A program made the translations under genes and the position numbers. This document shows positions 9,863 to 18,953 of a DNA stretch of 43,726 nt, in pieces. The notes beneath the pieces are model-generated. The model made no database searches. It saw only the letters and a program-made list of their open reading frames with translations, and had not been told where the DNA came from. Positions within the stretch are counted from its first letter, which is position 1, and each line of letters begins with the position of its first letter. Source of the stretch: Planctomyces sp. (GTDB lineage Bacteria > Planctomycetota > Planctomycetia > Planctomycetales > Planctomycetaceae); assembly GCA_005791255.1 (NCBI GenBank), contig SXXK01000127.1, forward strand, positions 1-43,726, given 5' to 3'.

Positions 9863-11263
9863 TTGTCCCCGGTTTCCCATATTGTCTGCTGCAGTCAGAT
9901 CAGCAGTTTCCTGTGGTACGGAGCGGACGTCATGCATGGTCACGCCTATGTGGAGCGATTCATCAATCTGCTGGACCCGGCAGCCAATCTCATTTTCAAC
10001 ATGAGTGTGGCGGAGGCGGAGGCACGAGTTGGCAGCGGAGACCCTGCTCAGATTCGTGAAATTGAAGGCCAGTTCGCTCTCGTGCATCGCAGTGGTCGCA
10101 CCATTCGCATGGCTCGTTCCATCGGCCGGCCCATGCGATACTTTCTGGCCAAGCAGGTGGATGGCCCCTGCCTGATTGTCGCTGAGCGGATTGATCAGAT
10201 TGCAGATTGGCTCAGGCAGGAAGGCCTGGACGGGCAGTTTCATCCGTCTTACACGCGGATGGTACCAGCGCACTACCTGCAGGAACTGTCACTGCTCGGT
10301 TGTCCGGATCCCAGCCCTGGCCAGACCCGCTGGTTTACTCCCGAGCGCAATCGACTTCCGGCCAGCATCGACGAGATCGGTCGGCAGTACATCGGAACGC
10401 TGCAGCGTGAGATCTTTCGCTGGCTCGACAGTATCGATCGGCGTGAACCGCTCGGAGTGATGTTCAGCGGTGGTATCGACAGCGGGGCTGTTTTTCTGGC
10501 AATTTACGACGCTCTGTTGAAGCGGGGAGAATCACCGGCACGGCTGAAGGCTTTCACGCTCAGCCTGGACGGTGCCGGCGCGGATGCTCAGCAGGCTGAG
10601 CAATTCCTGGCAGAACTGGATCTGGGACTGTTTCTGGAGGTTATTGACGTACCGGCTTCAGCGGTTGATTACCGCAAGGCTGTGCGACTGATCGAGGACT
10701 ACAAGCCTCTGGATGTCCAGGCAGCGGCAATGGGCATGGCGCTTTGTCAGGGGATCCGGGAACGGTATCCCGAATGGCGGTATCTGGCGGACGGAGATGG
10801 TGGCGATGAAAACCTGAAGGACTATCCGATCGAGGAAAACAGCGAATTGACAATTCGCAGCGTCCTGAATAATTCGCTGCTGTATCACGAAGGCTGGGGG
10901 GTACAGGCTGTGAAGCATTCCCTGACCTACAGTGGCGGACAAAGTCGTGGTCATGTGCGAACGTGGGCACCTGCTGCTGCGTACGGGTTTCGTGGCTTCA
11001 GTCCGTTCGCCCTGCCGAATGTGATCGAAGTTTCGGAGGGGATTCCGTTTATTGAACTGACCGAATGGGATCACGGTCGACTGTATTCACTAAAGGGCGA
11101 GGTTGTACGACGGGGGATCGAACAGATTACCGGGCTGACGATGCCGATCTTCGAGAAACGCCGAATGCAGCATGGTGCTGCGGCTCCGGCGACCTTCTCA
11201 AACCTGTTCCCTGCCACCGAACAGACCTACAGACGCACCTTTCTGGACCTGTACGCTCAGTAG
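9863..11263 (+). CDS. Asparagine synthase-related protein (no recognisable N-terminal Cys nucleophile)
   Basis: PP-loop GVMFSGGIDSGAVFLAIYDAL, DGDGGDENLKDYP; start may be ATG 9932. Confidence 0.75.
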   Translation: MSPVSHIVCCSQISSFLWYGADVMHGHAYVERFINLLDPAANLIFNMSVAEAEARVGSGDPAQIREIEGQFALVHRSGRTIRMARSIGRPMRYFLAKQVDGPCLIVAERIDQIADWLRQEGLDGQFHPSYTRMVPAHYLQELSLLGCPDPSPGQTRWFTPERNRLPASIDEIGRQYIGTLQREIFRWLDSIDRREPLGVMFSGGIDSGAVFLAIYDALLKRGESPARLKAFTLSLDGAGADAQQAEQFLAELDLGLFLEVIDVPASAVDYRKAVRLIEDYKPLDVQAAAMGMALCQGIRERYPEWRYLADGDGGDENLKDYPIEENSELTIRSVLNNSLLYHEGWGVQAVKHSLTYSGGQSRGHVRTWAPAAAYGFRGFSPFALPNVIEVSEGIPFIELTEWDHGRLYSLKGEVVRRGIEQITGLTMPIFEKRRMQHGAAAPATFSNLFPATEQTYRRTFLDLYAQ

Positions 11264-11290
11264 TGCTGTTTCAATAAGAAAGTCATAAGC

Positions 11291-12541
11291 GTGCCGCTGC
11301 AAACGATTCAACAGGCGATCCGGGCAATTCAGGAAGGCCGAATCGTGATCGTGGTCGATGATGAAGACCGCGAAAACGAGGGAGATTTTGTCTGTGCTGC
11401 CGAGACGATTACTCCGGAGCAGGTGGACTTCATGCTGCGGGTGGGTCGGGGGACGCTCTGCGTACCGCTCACCGCCGAGGACGCTGCCCGGCTCAAGCTT
11501 CGGCCGGTCGTTGAAGAATCACTCAACACTGCCCCGAACAAAACCGCTTTTCTCCGGGCTGTGGATCACATCACAGCGGGTACCGGCGTCAGTGCTGAAA
11601 ACAGAGCTCGGACGATCCGCTCGCTGGCCAACCCCGCCTGTCCTGCAGAAGAATTCCTGCAGCCTGGGCACGTCAACCCACTGCTGGCCCTTGACGGTGG
11701 CGTGCTGCGAAGAGCCGGTCACACTGAAGCCACAACTGACCTGCTGCGACTGGCCGGTTGTCGTCCCGCAGGCGCCCTGATCGAAATCTGCAGCCAGAAA
11801 ACTCATGGCATGGCAGACTACACAGAGCTGCAGGAAATCTCCCGGCAGTACAACATCCCGATGATCTCCATCGAGGAACTCATCCGTTACCGGCGAATTC
11901 GGGAACAGCTCGTGACCAGAGTGGTTTCCGTATCACTTCCCACGGCTGAATTCGGTACACCGCAGCTGATTGGCTACCAGGTTGCTCATGAATCACAGGA
12001 ACCGCTGGCCCTCGTCTGGGGCGACCTGCATTCGATTGAAGCGCCGCTGGTCCGCATGCACTCCAGCTGCTTCACCGGAGATGTCCTTGATTCGCTCCGC
12101 TGTGACTGCGGTGATCAGCTGCGAATGGCCATGACCATGATCCGGGACGAAGGTGCCGGTGCAGTGGTCTATCTGCCGCAGGAGGGACGAGGCATCGGAC
12201 TTCTGGCCAAACTGCGAGCCTATCAGCTGCAGGATGAGGGTCTGGACACTGTGGAGGCCAACCATCGGCTGGGTTTCAAAGCCGACATGCGCGATTACAT
12301 GGTGGGACTGCAGATACTTAAGGACCTCGGCCTGACAAAAGTTCGACTGCTGACCAACAACCCCAAAAAAACCGACGCGTTCGTCTATGCCGGAGTCGAT
12401 CTGACTGTCGTCTCCCAGGTGCCGATTGTGGCACCGCCACATGCCTGCCGGGCCAGTTACATGGCAGCCAAGCGAGACAAGATGGGACACCTTTTGCCGG
12501 AGGACGTGGTCAGGCTGTCACCTGATGGAAATGCCCCGTGA
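11291..12541 (+). CDS. ribBA: Bifunctional 3,4-dihydroxy-2-butanone-4-phosphate synthase / GTP cyclohydrolase II
   Basis: [38 protein letters not shown] motifs [40 protein letters not shown] start. Confidence 0.93.
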   Translation: MPLQTIQQAIRAIQEGRIVIVVDDEDRENEGDFVCAAETITPEQVDFMLRVGRGTLCVPLTAEDAARLKLRPVVEESLNTAPNKTAFLRAVDHITAGTGVSAENRARTIRSLANPACPAEEFLQPGHVNPLLALDGGVLRRAGHTEATTDLLRLAGCRPAGALIEICSQKTHGMADYTELQEISRQYNIPMISIEELIRYRRIREQLVTRVVSVSLPTAEFGTPQLIGYQVAHESQEPLALVWGDLHSIEAPLVRMHSSCFTGDVLDSLRCDCGDQLRMAMTMIRDEGAGAVVYLPQEGRGIGLLAKLRAYQLQDEGLDTVEANHRLGFKADMRDYMVGLQILKDLGLTKVRLLTNNPKKTDAFVYAGVDLTVVSQVPIVAPPHACRASYMAAKRDKMGHLLPEDVVRLSPDGNAP

Positions 12542-13842
12542 GGCAATTGATACTGGACTGGCTGCGGCTGGGACTGATCTGCTTCGGCGGTCCCGCAGCC
12601 CACATTTCCGTCATGCATCGAGTCGCAGTGGAAGAGCGACACTGGGTGCAGGAGGCCGAATTTCTTAAAGCGATGAACTTCTGCATGCTGTTGCCCGGAC
12701 CGGAGGCCCACCAACTGGCGGTTTGGCTCGGATGGCGGACGCACGGCGTGCGGGGAGGGCTGATTTCCGGAACTTTGTTCGTGCTGCCGGGCAGCCTGAT
12801 TATGCTGGCAATCAGCTGGCTGTATGCAAACACTCAGACTGTACCCGCCGTGCAGGGACTGCTGCTCGGACTGAAGTGTGCCGCCTTGTCCGTCGTTCTG
12901 CAGGCATTGCTGCGACTGGCCAGCCGTGTCCTGAAATCACCGTTTCTTGTGCTCCTCGCGCTCGTCTCCTGCCTGACGTCAACGCTGCAACTGGTGCCAT
13001 TTCCGTTGCTGATTGCAAATGCGGCGCTGGCGGGAATGCTGTGGTACCGGTTTCGCAGCCGCACCGAGTTCCGCGCTGCGGCCGAGGTGCCGGACAGCAC
13101 TGCGGCAGCGGAAGTTCAGCCACGCGGGGAAACTCGCAGAATCCTAATTACTCTGTGTACCGGACTGCTGCTGTGGTGGCTGCCGGTCGTCTGCTGTGGC
13201 CTGCTGGCCGGCTGGTCCAGCCTGCCGGTCCGCCTGGGACTGTTCTTCAGCAGGGCGGCAGTGCTGACATTTGGCGGAGCCTGGGCGGTCCTGAATTACG
13301 TCAGTTCGGTCGTGGTGGACGATTTCGGCTGGCTGACCCGGGCCGAGATGGCGGATGGGCTCGGGCTTGCCGAGACAACACCCGGCCCCCTGATCCTCGT
13401 GGTTCAGCATGTCGGCTTTCTGGCCGGATGGAAGCAGTCCGGAGACTGGTCGCCGACGTATGCCGGAGCTGCGGCGGCACTGCTGACAACATGGGTCACA
13501 TTCGCTCCCAGTTTTCTCTGGATCCTGCTGGGAGCTCCCTGGCTGAACCGTCTGAGTCAGCGTGGCTGGCTGACCGCCATCATGAATGCTGTCTCAGCCA
13601 CAGCCGTGGGACTGATCGCGGCACTTGGCATCGGACTGGCTGGCAGCACGCTGTTTTCCGAAGAGGCGGCATTGCCGTTCCGTCAGTTCCTGCTGCCGGT
13701 TCCCGCTTTCGGTCTGTTGAGACCTGAAGCCGTTCTGTTGACCGGACTTGGCTTCGTGCTGACATTTGCGTTCCGCAAAGGTCTCGCAATAATTCTTGGC
13801 TGCTGTGCATCGGTCGGCTGGCTGCTGAGCCTGCTCGGCTGA
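12538..13842 (+). CDS. chrA: Chromate transporter (ChrA family)
   Basis: LGLICFGGPAAHISVMHR, FLKAMNFCMLLPGPEAHQLAVWLGW, second half LTFGGAWAVLNYV...GLAETTPGPLILVVQHVGF; GTG start overlaps the ribBA stop. Confidence 0.92.
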   Translation: MRQLILDWLRLGLICFGGPAAHISVMHRVAVEERHWVQEAEFLKAMNFCMLLPGPEAHQLAVWLGWRTHGVRGGLISGTLFVLPGSLIMLAISWLYANTQTVPAVQGLLLGLKCAALSVVLQALLRLASRVLKSPFLVLLALVSCLTSTLQLVPFPLLIANAALAGMLWYRFRSRTEFRAAAEVPDSTAAAEVQPRGETRRILITLCTGLLLWWLPVVCCGLLAGWSSLPVRLGLFFSRAAVLTFGGAWAVLNYVSSVVVDDFGWLTRAEMADGLGLAETTPGPLILVVQHVGFLAGWKQSGDWSPTYAGAAAALLTTWVTFAPSFLWILLGAPWLNRLSQRGWLTAIMNAVSATAVGLIAALGIGLAGSTLFSEEAALPFRQFLLPVPAFGLLRPEAVLLTGLGFVLTFAFRKGLAIILGCCASVGWLLSLLG

Positions 13843-13882
13843 CGACATCCGGAATTCCAGTGAACCTCGTGGAGCGGGTACC

Positions 13883-14998
13883 GTGAAAGCTGCTGTTTTT
13901 CTGACCGTGCTGCTGGGCACACTCTGTTCTGGTGGCTCCGCTTGTGCGGGTCCGGCGTCGGACAGCCCTCCTGGACTGATCTCGCGACAGTTCATTTATG
14001 AGCGTGCCCCGTTCCCTGAATGTCATGCGTCCACCATCGTGGAAACACCGGAGGGACTGGTGGCCGCCTGGTTTGGAGGCACGGAAGAAAAGCATCCGGA
14101 CGTCGGTATCTGGACGTCACGCTTCCGCGACGGCGTCTGGTCGGCTCCGGTGGAAGTGGCCAACGGGATCCAGCACACCTTTGTTGATGGGAAAGTTCAT
14201 CGACACCCGACCTGGAATCCAGTGCTGTTCCAGTATCCGAATGGTCCGCTGGCACTGTTCTGGAAGTGCGGACCTGACCCGGCGTCATGGTGGGGTGTCA
14301 TGTCTCTGTCGACAGATCACGGCGTCACGTGGACTCAACCATGTCGGTTGCCCGAACACATTGACGGGCCGGTTCGCAACAAGCCGATCCTGCTGTCAGA
14401 TGGAACACTGCTGTGCGGCAGCAGTACGGAGTTTGACGGCTGGCGAGTGCATTTTGAGAAGACTGCCGACTTCGGACGAACCTGGCAGAGAACTCCTGCC
14501 ATCCATGACGGCCGCACAGTTGGCGCCATACAGCCCACACTGCTGACTGTGGCTGGTGGCCGCATTCTGGCGCTCTGCCGCAATCAAAACGGAAATGGCG
14601 CGATCCTCGCAACCAGCAGCACTGATGGCGGATCCACGTGGACCAGTCCTGAACCAACAGCGCTGCCCAATCCCAACAGCGGAATTGATGGTGTCACACT
14701 CAAAACCGGAGCTCACCTGCTGGTCTACAATCACACCCATCGCGGCGAAGGCAATCCGCGGGGGCGTGAGATGATCAATCTGGCGTGGAGCGATGACGGC
14801 AATCGCTGGAAGGCCGCCATGCTGCTGGATCGCGAGGCGAAGGCAGAATTCTCGTATCCCGCCATTATCCAGACCGCAGACGGTATGACGCATATCACAT
14901 ACACCTGGAAACGGCAGAGAATCGTGCATCTGGTTGTGGATCCGACAAAACTGGCACTGCGTGATATGCAGGGCGGGGCCTGGCCGTTCGAACAGTGA
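13883..14998 (+). CDS. Sialidase/BNR-repeat family protein (secreted)
   Basis: Signal peptide; ECHASTIVETPEGLVAAWFGGTEEKHPDVGIW; Asp-boxes STDHGVTWTQP, SSTDGGSTWTSP. Confidence 0.85.
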   Translation: MKAAVFLTVLLGTLCSGGSACAGPASDSPPGLISRQFIYERAPFPECHASTIVETPEGLVAAWFGGTEEKHPDVGIWTSRFRDGVWSAPVEVANGIQHTFVDGKVHRHPTWNPVLFQYPNGPLALFWKCGPDPASWWGVMSLSTDHGVTWTQPCRLPEHIDGPVRNKPILLSDGTLLCGSSTEFDGWRVHFEKTADFGRTWQRTPAIHDGRTVGAIQPTLLTVAGGRILALCRNQNGNGAILATSSTDGGSTWTSPEPTALPNPNSGIDGVTLKTGAHLLVYNHTHRGEGNPRGREMINLAWSDDGNRWKAAMLLDREAKAEFSYPAIIQTADGMTHITYTWKRQRIVHLVVDPTKLALRDMQGGAWPFEQ

Positions 14999-15013
14999 AG
15001 ATCGGAGTTATTC

Positions 15014-15967
15014 ATGGAAACAGTCGCAGGAGCAATCCAGCGGATTCGACCGCAGCGGCGGATTACCGGAATGTCAGCTGTTCTGCTGCCATTCACCGAT
15101 GCCGGTGCTGTTGACTGGAGCGGCTTTGATTCGCATGTCAGTCGTACCCTTGACGCCGGCCTGCAGCCTGCCGTGAACATGGATACCGGCTACATCAATC
15201 TGATCGACGACAGTACTCGTCTTGAGGTTCTGCGACGCACAAAAGCCATCGCATCCGGGCGAACATTTGTTGCCGGTGCATTCGTTGGAGATGTCCCCGG
15301 CAGCCGCTTCAACACAGCAGCGTATGCGGTGGCCATGCAGCAGATTCAGGACGCCGGTGGCACTCCCGTGATCTTTCAGTCGTTCGGGCTGACTCAGCAG
15401 CCTGACGATTCCATTGTGGAATCCTATCGGCAGCTTGCGACATATGCTGATCGCTTCATCGGCTTCGAACTGGGACAGATGTTTGCCCCATTCGGGCAGA
15501 TTTACAGCGAAGCGGTGTATCGAGGACTGCTCGGGATCCCGCAGTGCATTGGCGCAAAACACTCTTCACTGGAACGTTCTGCGGAGTGGCAGAGACTGCT
15601 CTGGCGGGACCAGGCACGCCCCGATTTTTTGGTCCTGACCGGGAACGATCTGGCAATCGATATGGTAATGTACGGAAGTGATTACCTGCTGGGGCTCAGC
15701 AGTTTCGCTCCCGATCTGTTCGCACTTCGTGATCGATTCTGGAGCGAGGGGAATGCCGAGTTTTACCAGCTGAACGATGTCCTGCAGTACCTCGGATTTC
15801 TGGCCTTTCGTACGCCGGTGCCGGCCTACAAGCATGCGGCAGCCATGTTTCTGCAGCTGCGCGGCTGGATTCAATCCTCGGCCCCGCACCCCGCTGCTGT
15901 ACGACGCCCCGAAAGTGACCGTGAGCTCCTTGCAGAAGTGCTGGCGAAGCTGGAACGCTGGATTTGA
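15014..15967 (+). CDS. Dihydrodipicolinate synthase/N-acetylneuraminate lyase family protein, divergent
   Basis: TIM-barrel pattern [30 protein letters not shown], putative Schiff-base Lys in [38 protein letters not shown]. Confidence 0.72.
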   Translation: METVAGAIQRIRPQRRITGMSAVLLPFTDAGAVDWSGFDSHVSRTLDAGLQPAVNMDTGYINLIDDSTRLEVLRRTKAIASGRTFVAGAFVGDVPGSRFNTAAYAVAMQQIQDAGGTPVIFQSFGLTQQPDDSIVESYRQLATYADRFIGFELGQMFAPFGQIYSEAVYRGLLGIPQCIGAKHSSLERSAEWQRLLWRDQARPDFLVLTGNDLAIDMVMYGSDYLLGLSSFAPDLFALRDRFWSEGNAEFYQLNDVLQYLGFLAFRTPVPAYKHAAAMFLQLRGWIQSSAPHPAAVRRPESDRELLAEVLAKLERWI

Positions 15968-16094
15968 CCCCTGCCTGCTGAAATCCTCCTGAAAATCATT
16001 CCCTGTGTAACGTCTGGATTGGCTTTTGCAGGCTGAATCTGAGACAAACAGGGCCGGGTCAGCGGCAACTTGAATTCCTGCGGGACGGTCGAAC

Positions 16095-16940
16095 ATGAAT
16101 CGACAGCGACTGGCAGTGGCCACAGCAATCATCGTCTTGTGCTTTTCGGCAGTTGTGACTGCGCAATTCGGTCAGTTCGGACAGCGCGGCAGATCCCGAA
16201 ACATGTACGGACCGGACGGACGCGTCGAACGCAACGGCGTACCAGACTGGAAGCTTGACCAGAACTTTGCCAGGGACGTCTTCACCTTCGCCCGAATCCG
16301 CTATCGCAGCATGGGTCGCTGGGGCTGGCAGACTGACTACCCTGATGCCGATCTCAATTTCTCCTATCGACTGCAGCAGCTCACGTCTCTGCACACAGAT
16401 CCGGACGGAGTCATTCTGGAACTGACTGACCCGAAGCTGTTTGAATACCCGTTCATTTACATTATTGAACCCGGCTACATTTATCTTGAGGAAGATGAGC
16501 GACAGGCGCTGCGATCCTATTTGCTGAACGGCGGATTCCTCATGGTGGATGACTTCTGGGGTGACGAAGAATGGCAGGGATTCTATCGCGAGATCAGACA
16601 GGTGTTTCCTGAGTATGAACCGGAAGAACTGACACTCGATCACCCCATCTTTCATTCGGTTTATGACTTGTCCGAGCGACCTCAGATTCCGGCCATCGGC
16701 TATGCGCGTCAGATGGCCAACGGAGAAGTCTACTCAGCACAGGGATATGGCACTGAGGAAGTCCATTACTGGGGACTTTATGATGCAAATCGTCGACTGA
16801 TGGCAGTGATCTGTCACAATACAGATCTGGGCGACGGCTGGGAGCGGGAGGGTGAAGATCCGTGGTACTTCCGCGAGTTCTCAGAGAAGAAGGCCTATCC
16901 TCTGGGAATCAATATCATTTTCCACGCAATGACTCACTGA
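16095..16940 (+). CDS. DUF4159 domain-containing protein
   Basis: Signal peptide; FTFARIRYRSMGRWGWQTDYPDADLNFSYRLQQLTSL...LRSYLLNGGFLMVDDFWG. Confidence 0.87.
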   Translation: MNRQRLAVATAIIVLCFSAVVTAQFGQFGQRGRSRNMYGPDGRVERNGVPDWKLDQNFARDVFTFARIRYRSMGRWGWQTDYPDADLNFSYRLQQLTSLHTDPDGVILELTDPKLFEYPFIYIIEPGYIYLEEDERQALRSYLLNGGFLMVDDFWGDEEWQGFYREIRQVFPEYEPEELTLDHPIFHSVYDLSERPQIPAIGYARQMANGEVYSAQGYGTEEVHYWGLYDANRRLMAVICHNTDLGDGWEREGEDPWYFREFSEKKAYPLGINIIFHAMTH

Positions 16941-16958
16941 TTCATCTGAAAGCGGACT

Positions 16959-17984
16959 ATGAGTGCGGCAGAATTGAGTGCTGAACGTGAGCGGGAACTG
17001 ATTGCGGAACTGCGCAAATTTCGTGGAAAAATCGACGCCGAACTGTCTCGCGTGATTATCGGGCAAAAACAGGTTGTGCAGCAGCTCCTGATCTCGCTGC
17101 TGTCCGGTGGCAATTGCCTGCTTACAGGGGCACCAGGCCTCGCCAAAACACTGCTGGTAAAAACTATCGCCCAGGTATTCGACCTGCGGTTCAACCGCAT
17201 CCAGTTTACTCCCGACCTGATGCCGGCAGACATTACCGGGACCGAGGTTCTGGAGGAAGATGGCAGCGGAGCGAGGACCATGCGATTCATCCCCGGACCG
17301 ATCTTCGCCAACGTGCTGCTGGCCGATGAAATCAACCGAACGCCCCCCAAAACTCAGTCCGCTCTGCTGGAAGCCATGCAGGAACATCAGGTCACGGCAG
17401 CCGGACGTCGCTACCCGCTCGATGAACCATTTTTTGTACTCGCCACACAGAATCCGATCGAAATGGAGGGCACGTATCCACTGCCCGAAGCCCAGCTTGA
17501 CCGATTCATGTTTAATGTGATGATTGACTACCTGTCCGAGGACGATGAGACCCGCGTGGTTACGCAGACCACATCTGAACGACCGGCTCCCGTGCAACCT
17601 CTGTTCAACGGTCAAACGCTGCTGGAATTCCATGAAGTGGTGCGACGCGTGCCGATCGCAGACGAAGTCGCCCGGTACGCTGTAAGGCTTGCCGCAGCAT
17701 CTCGTCCCGGCCAGCCCGGTACTCCGGACTTCATCAACGAGTACGTATCCTGGGGCGCGGGGCTTCGAGCCGGACAGTTCCTCGTGCTCGGTGGCAAGGC
17801 ACAGGCCCTGCTGGACGGTCGCACCTTCGTTTCAACTCGCGATCTCCAGGCCATCGCAAGGCCGGTACTGCGTCACCGCATTCTGCCGAATTATCGAGCG
17901 GAGGCCAAAGGGGTCTCAGTCGATTCACTGATCGATCGGCTGCTTGAGGTGGTGGCTCATCCGAAAAACGAAACTGTCAACTGA
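16959..17984 (+). CDS. MoxR family AAA+ ATPase
   Basis: GAPGLAKTLLVKTIA Walker A, LLADEINRTPPKTQSALLEAMQEHQVT, LATQNPIEMEGTYPLPEAQLDRFMF. Confidence 0.96.
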   Translation: MSAAELSAERERELIAELRKFRGKIDAELSRVIIGQKQVVQQLLISLLSGGNCLLTGAPGLAKTLLVKTIAQVFDLRFNRIQFTPDLMPADITGTEVLEEDGSGARTMRFIPGPIFANVLLADEINRTPPKTQSALLEAMQEHQVTAAGRRYPLDEPFFVLATQNPIEMEGTYPLPEAQLDRFMFNVMIDYLSEDDETRVVTQTTSERPAPVQPLFNGQTLLEFHEVVRRVPIADEVARYAVRLAAASRPGQPGTPDFINEYVSWGAGLRAGQFLVLGGKAQALLDGRTFVSTRDLQAIARPVLRHRILPNYRAEAKGVSVDSLIDRLLEVVAHPKNETVN

Positions 17985-17997
17985 CTGAGCCAGTGCC

Positions 17998-18885
17998 ATG
18001 ACCGCTGAATTGATGAACCCCGCGGTGATCATGAGCATTCGTTCGCTGGAAATGCGCGCGAAACTGGTGGTCGACGGTTTCCGCACAGGCCTCAATCGCA
18101 GTCCGAAACATGGTTTCTCTGTCGAGTTTTCTGAGTACCGCCAGTACGCCCAGGGCGATGACCCGCGCTTCCTCGACTGGAAACTGTTCGCCCGTACCGA
18201 CCGCAGCTACATCAGGCTGTTCGAGGACGAAACCAACCTGCGGTGCTGCATCCTGCTGGATATCAGCTCCTCCATGACGTTCTCGTCCGTCGGCTGGAAC
18301 AAACTGCAGTATGCTTCCACGGTGGCCGCTTCACTGGCCTGGCTGTTGAACCGACAGGGCGATGCCGTGGGGTTGACTCTGTTCGATGACCAGGTACGAA
18401 CTGTCATACCTCCGCGCTACCGTCCTGGACACTTTCGCCGACTGATGACAACTCTGGAAGATCCCGGAACCGGCGTGCAGACAGATCCGGCAGCAGCACT
18501 TGAGGACATCGCTCGAAGACTCCGCAAACGCGGCCTTGTGATCCTGATCTCAGATCTCCTTGCGCCAGTACAAAAACTCGGCGATGGCCTCCGCATGCTC
18601 CGCGGCTGCCTGCACGACCTCGTCGTCTTCCAGATCCTTGATCCCGCTGAACTGACTCTGCAGTTTGACGGGCCGCGACTGTTCGAAGATCTGGAATCAG
18701 AGCAGCAGGTTTTCGCTGACCCCGACATCGTGCGAAGCGAATATCTGCAGCGACTGGAAGAGCATAATCGGATGGTGCGGGAAGAATGTGAAACGGCCGG
18801 TGCCAGTCTGCGACTGCTGGCCACGGACCAGCCGCTTGAACTGTCGCTGGCCGAATTCCTGCAGGCTCGTCGACAGCGTCGCTGA
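17998..18885 (+). CDS. DUF58 domain-containing protein
   Basis: FSEYRQYAQGDDPRFLDWKLFARTDRSYIRLFEDETNL...LLDISSSM. Confidence 0.95.
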   Translation: MTAELMNPAVIMSIRSLEMRAKLVVDGFRTGLNRSPKHGFSVEFSEYRQYAQGDDPRFLDWKLFARTDRSYIRLFEDETNLRCCILLDISSSMTFSSVGWNKLQYASTVAASLAWLLNRQGDAVGLTLFDDQVRTVIPPRYRPGHFRRLMTTLEDPGTGVQTDPAAALEDIARRLRKRGLVILISDLLAPVQKLGDGLRMLRGCLHDLVVFQILDPAELTLQFDGPRLFEDLESEQQVFADPDIVRSEYLQRLEEHNRMVREECETAGASLRLLATDQPLELSLAEFLQARRQRR

Positions 18886-18953
18886 ACCCCACAACACCAG
18901 ATATCTGACACTGCGGTATTCAGCCCCAGTTTTGTTTCGGGAGTGTCACTGAA

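Noticed and set aside
11264-11290. FMN riboswitch upstream of ribBA
   Set aside because: The gap to the upstream gene is only ~27 nt, too short for an FMN aptamer; ribBA is probably in an operon.
12723-13727. 334-aa ORF in another frame of chrA
   Set aside because: Arg/Gly/Ala-rich frame-shifted translation of the chrA coding sequence; ChrA motifs support the 12538-13842 frame.
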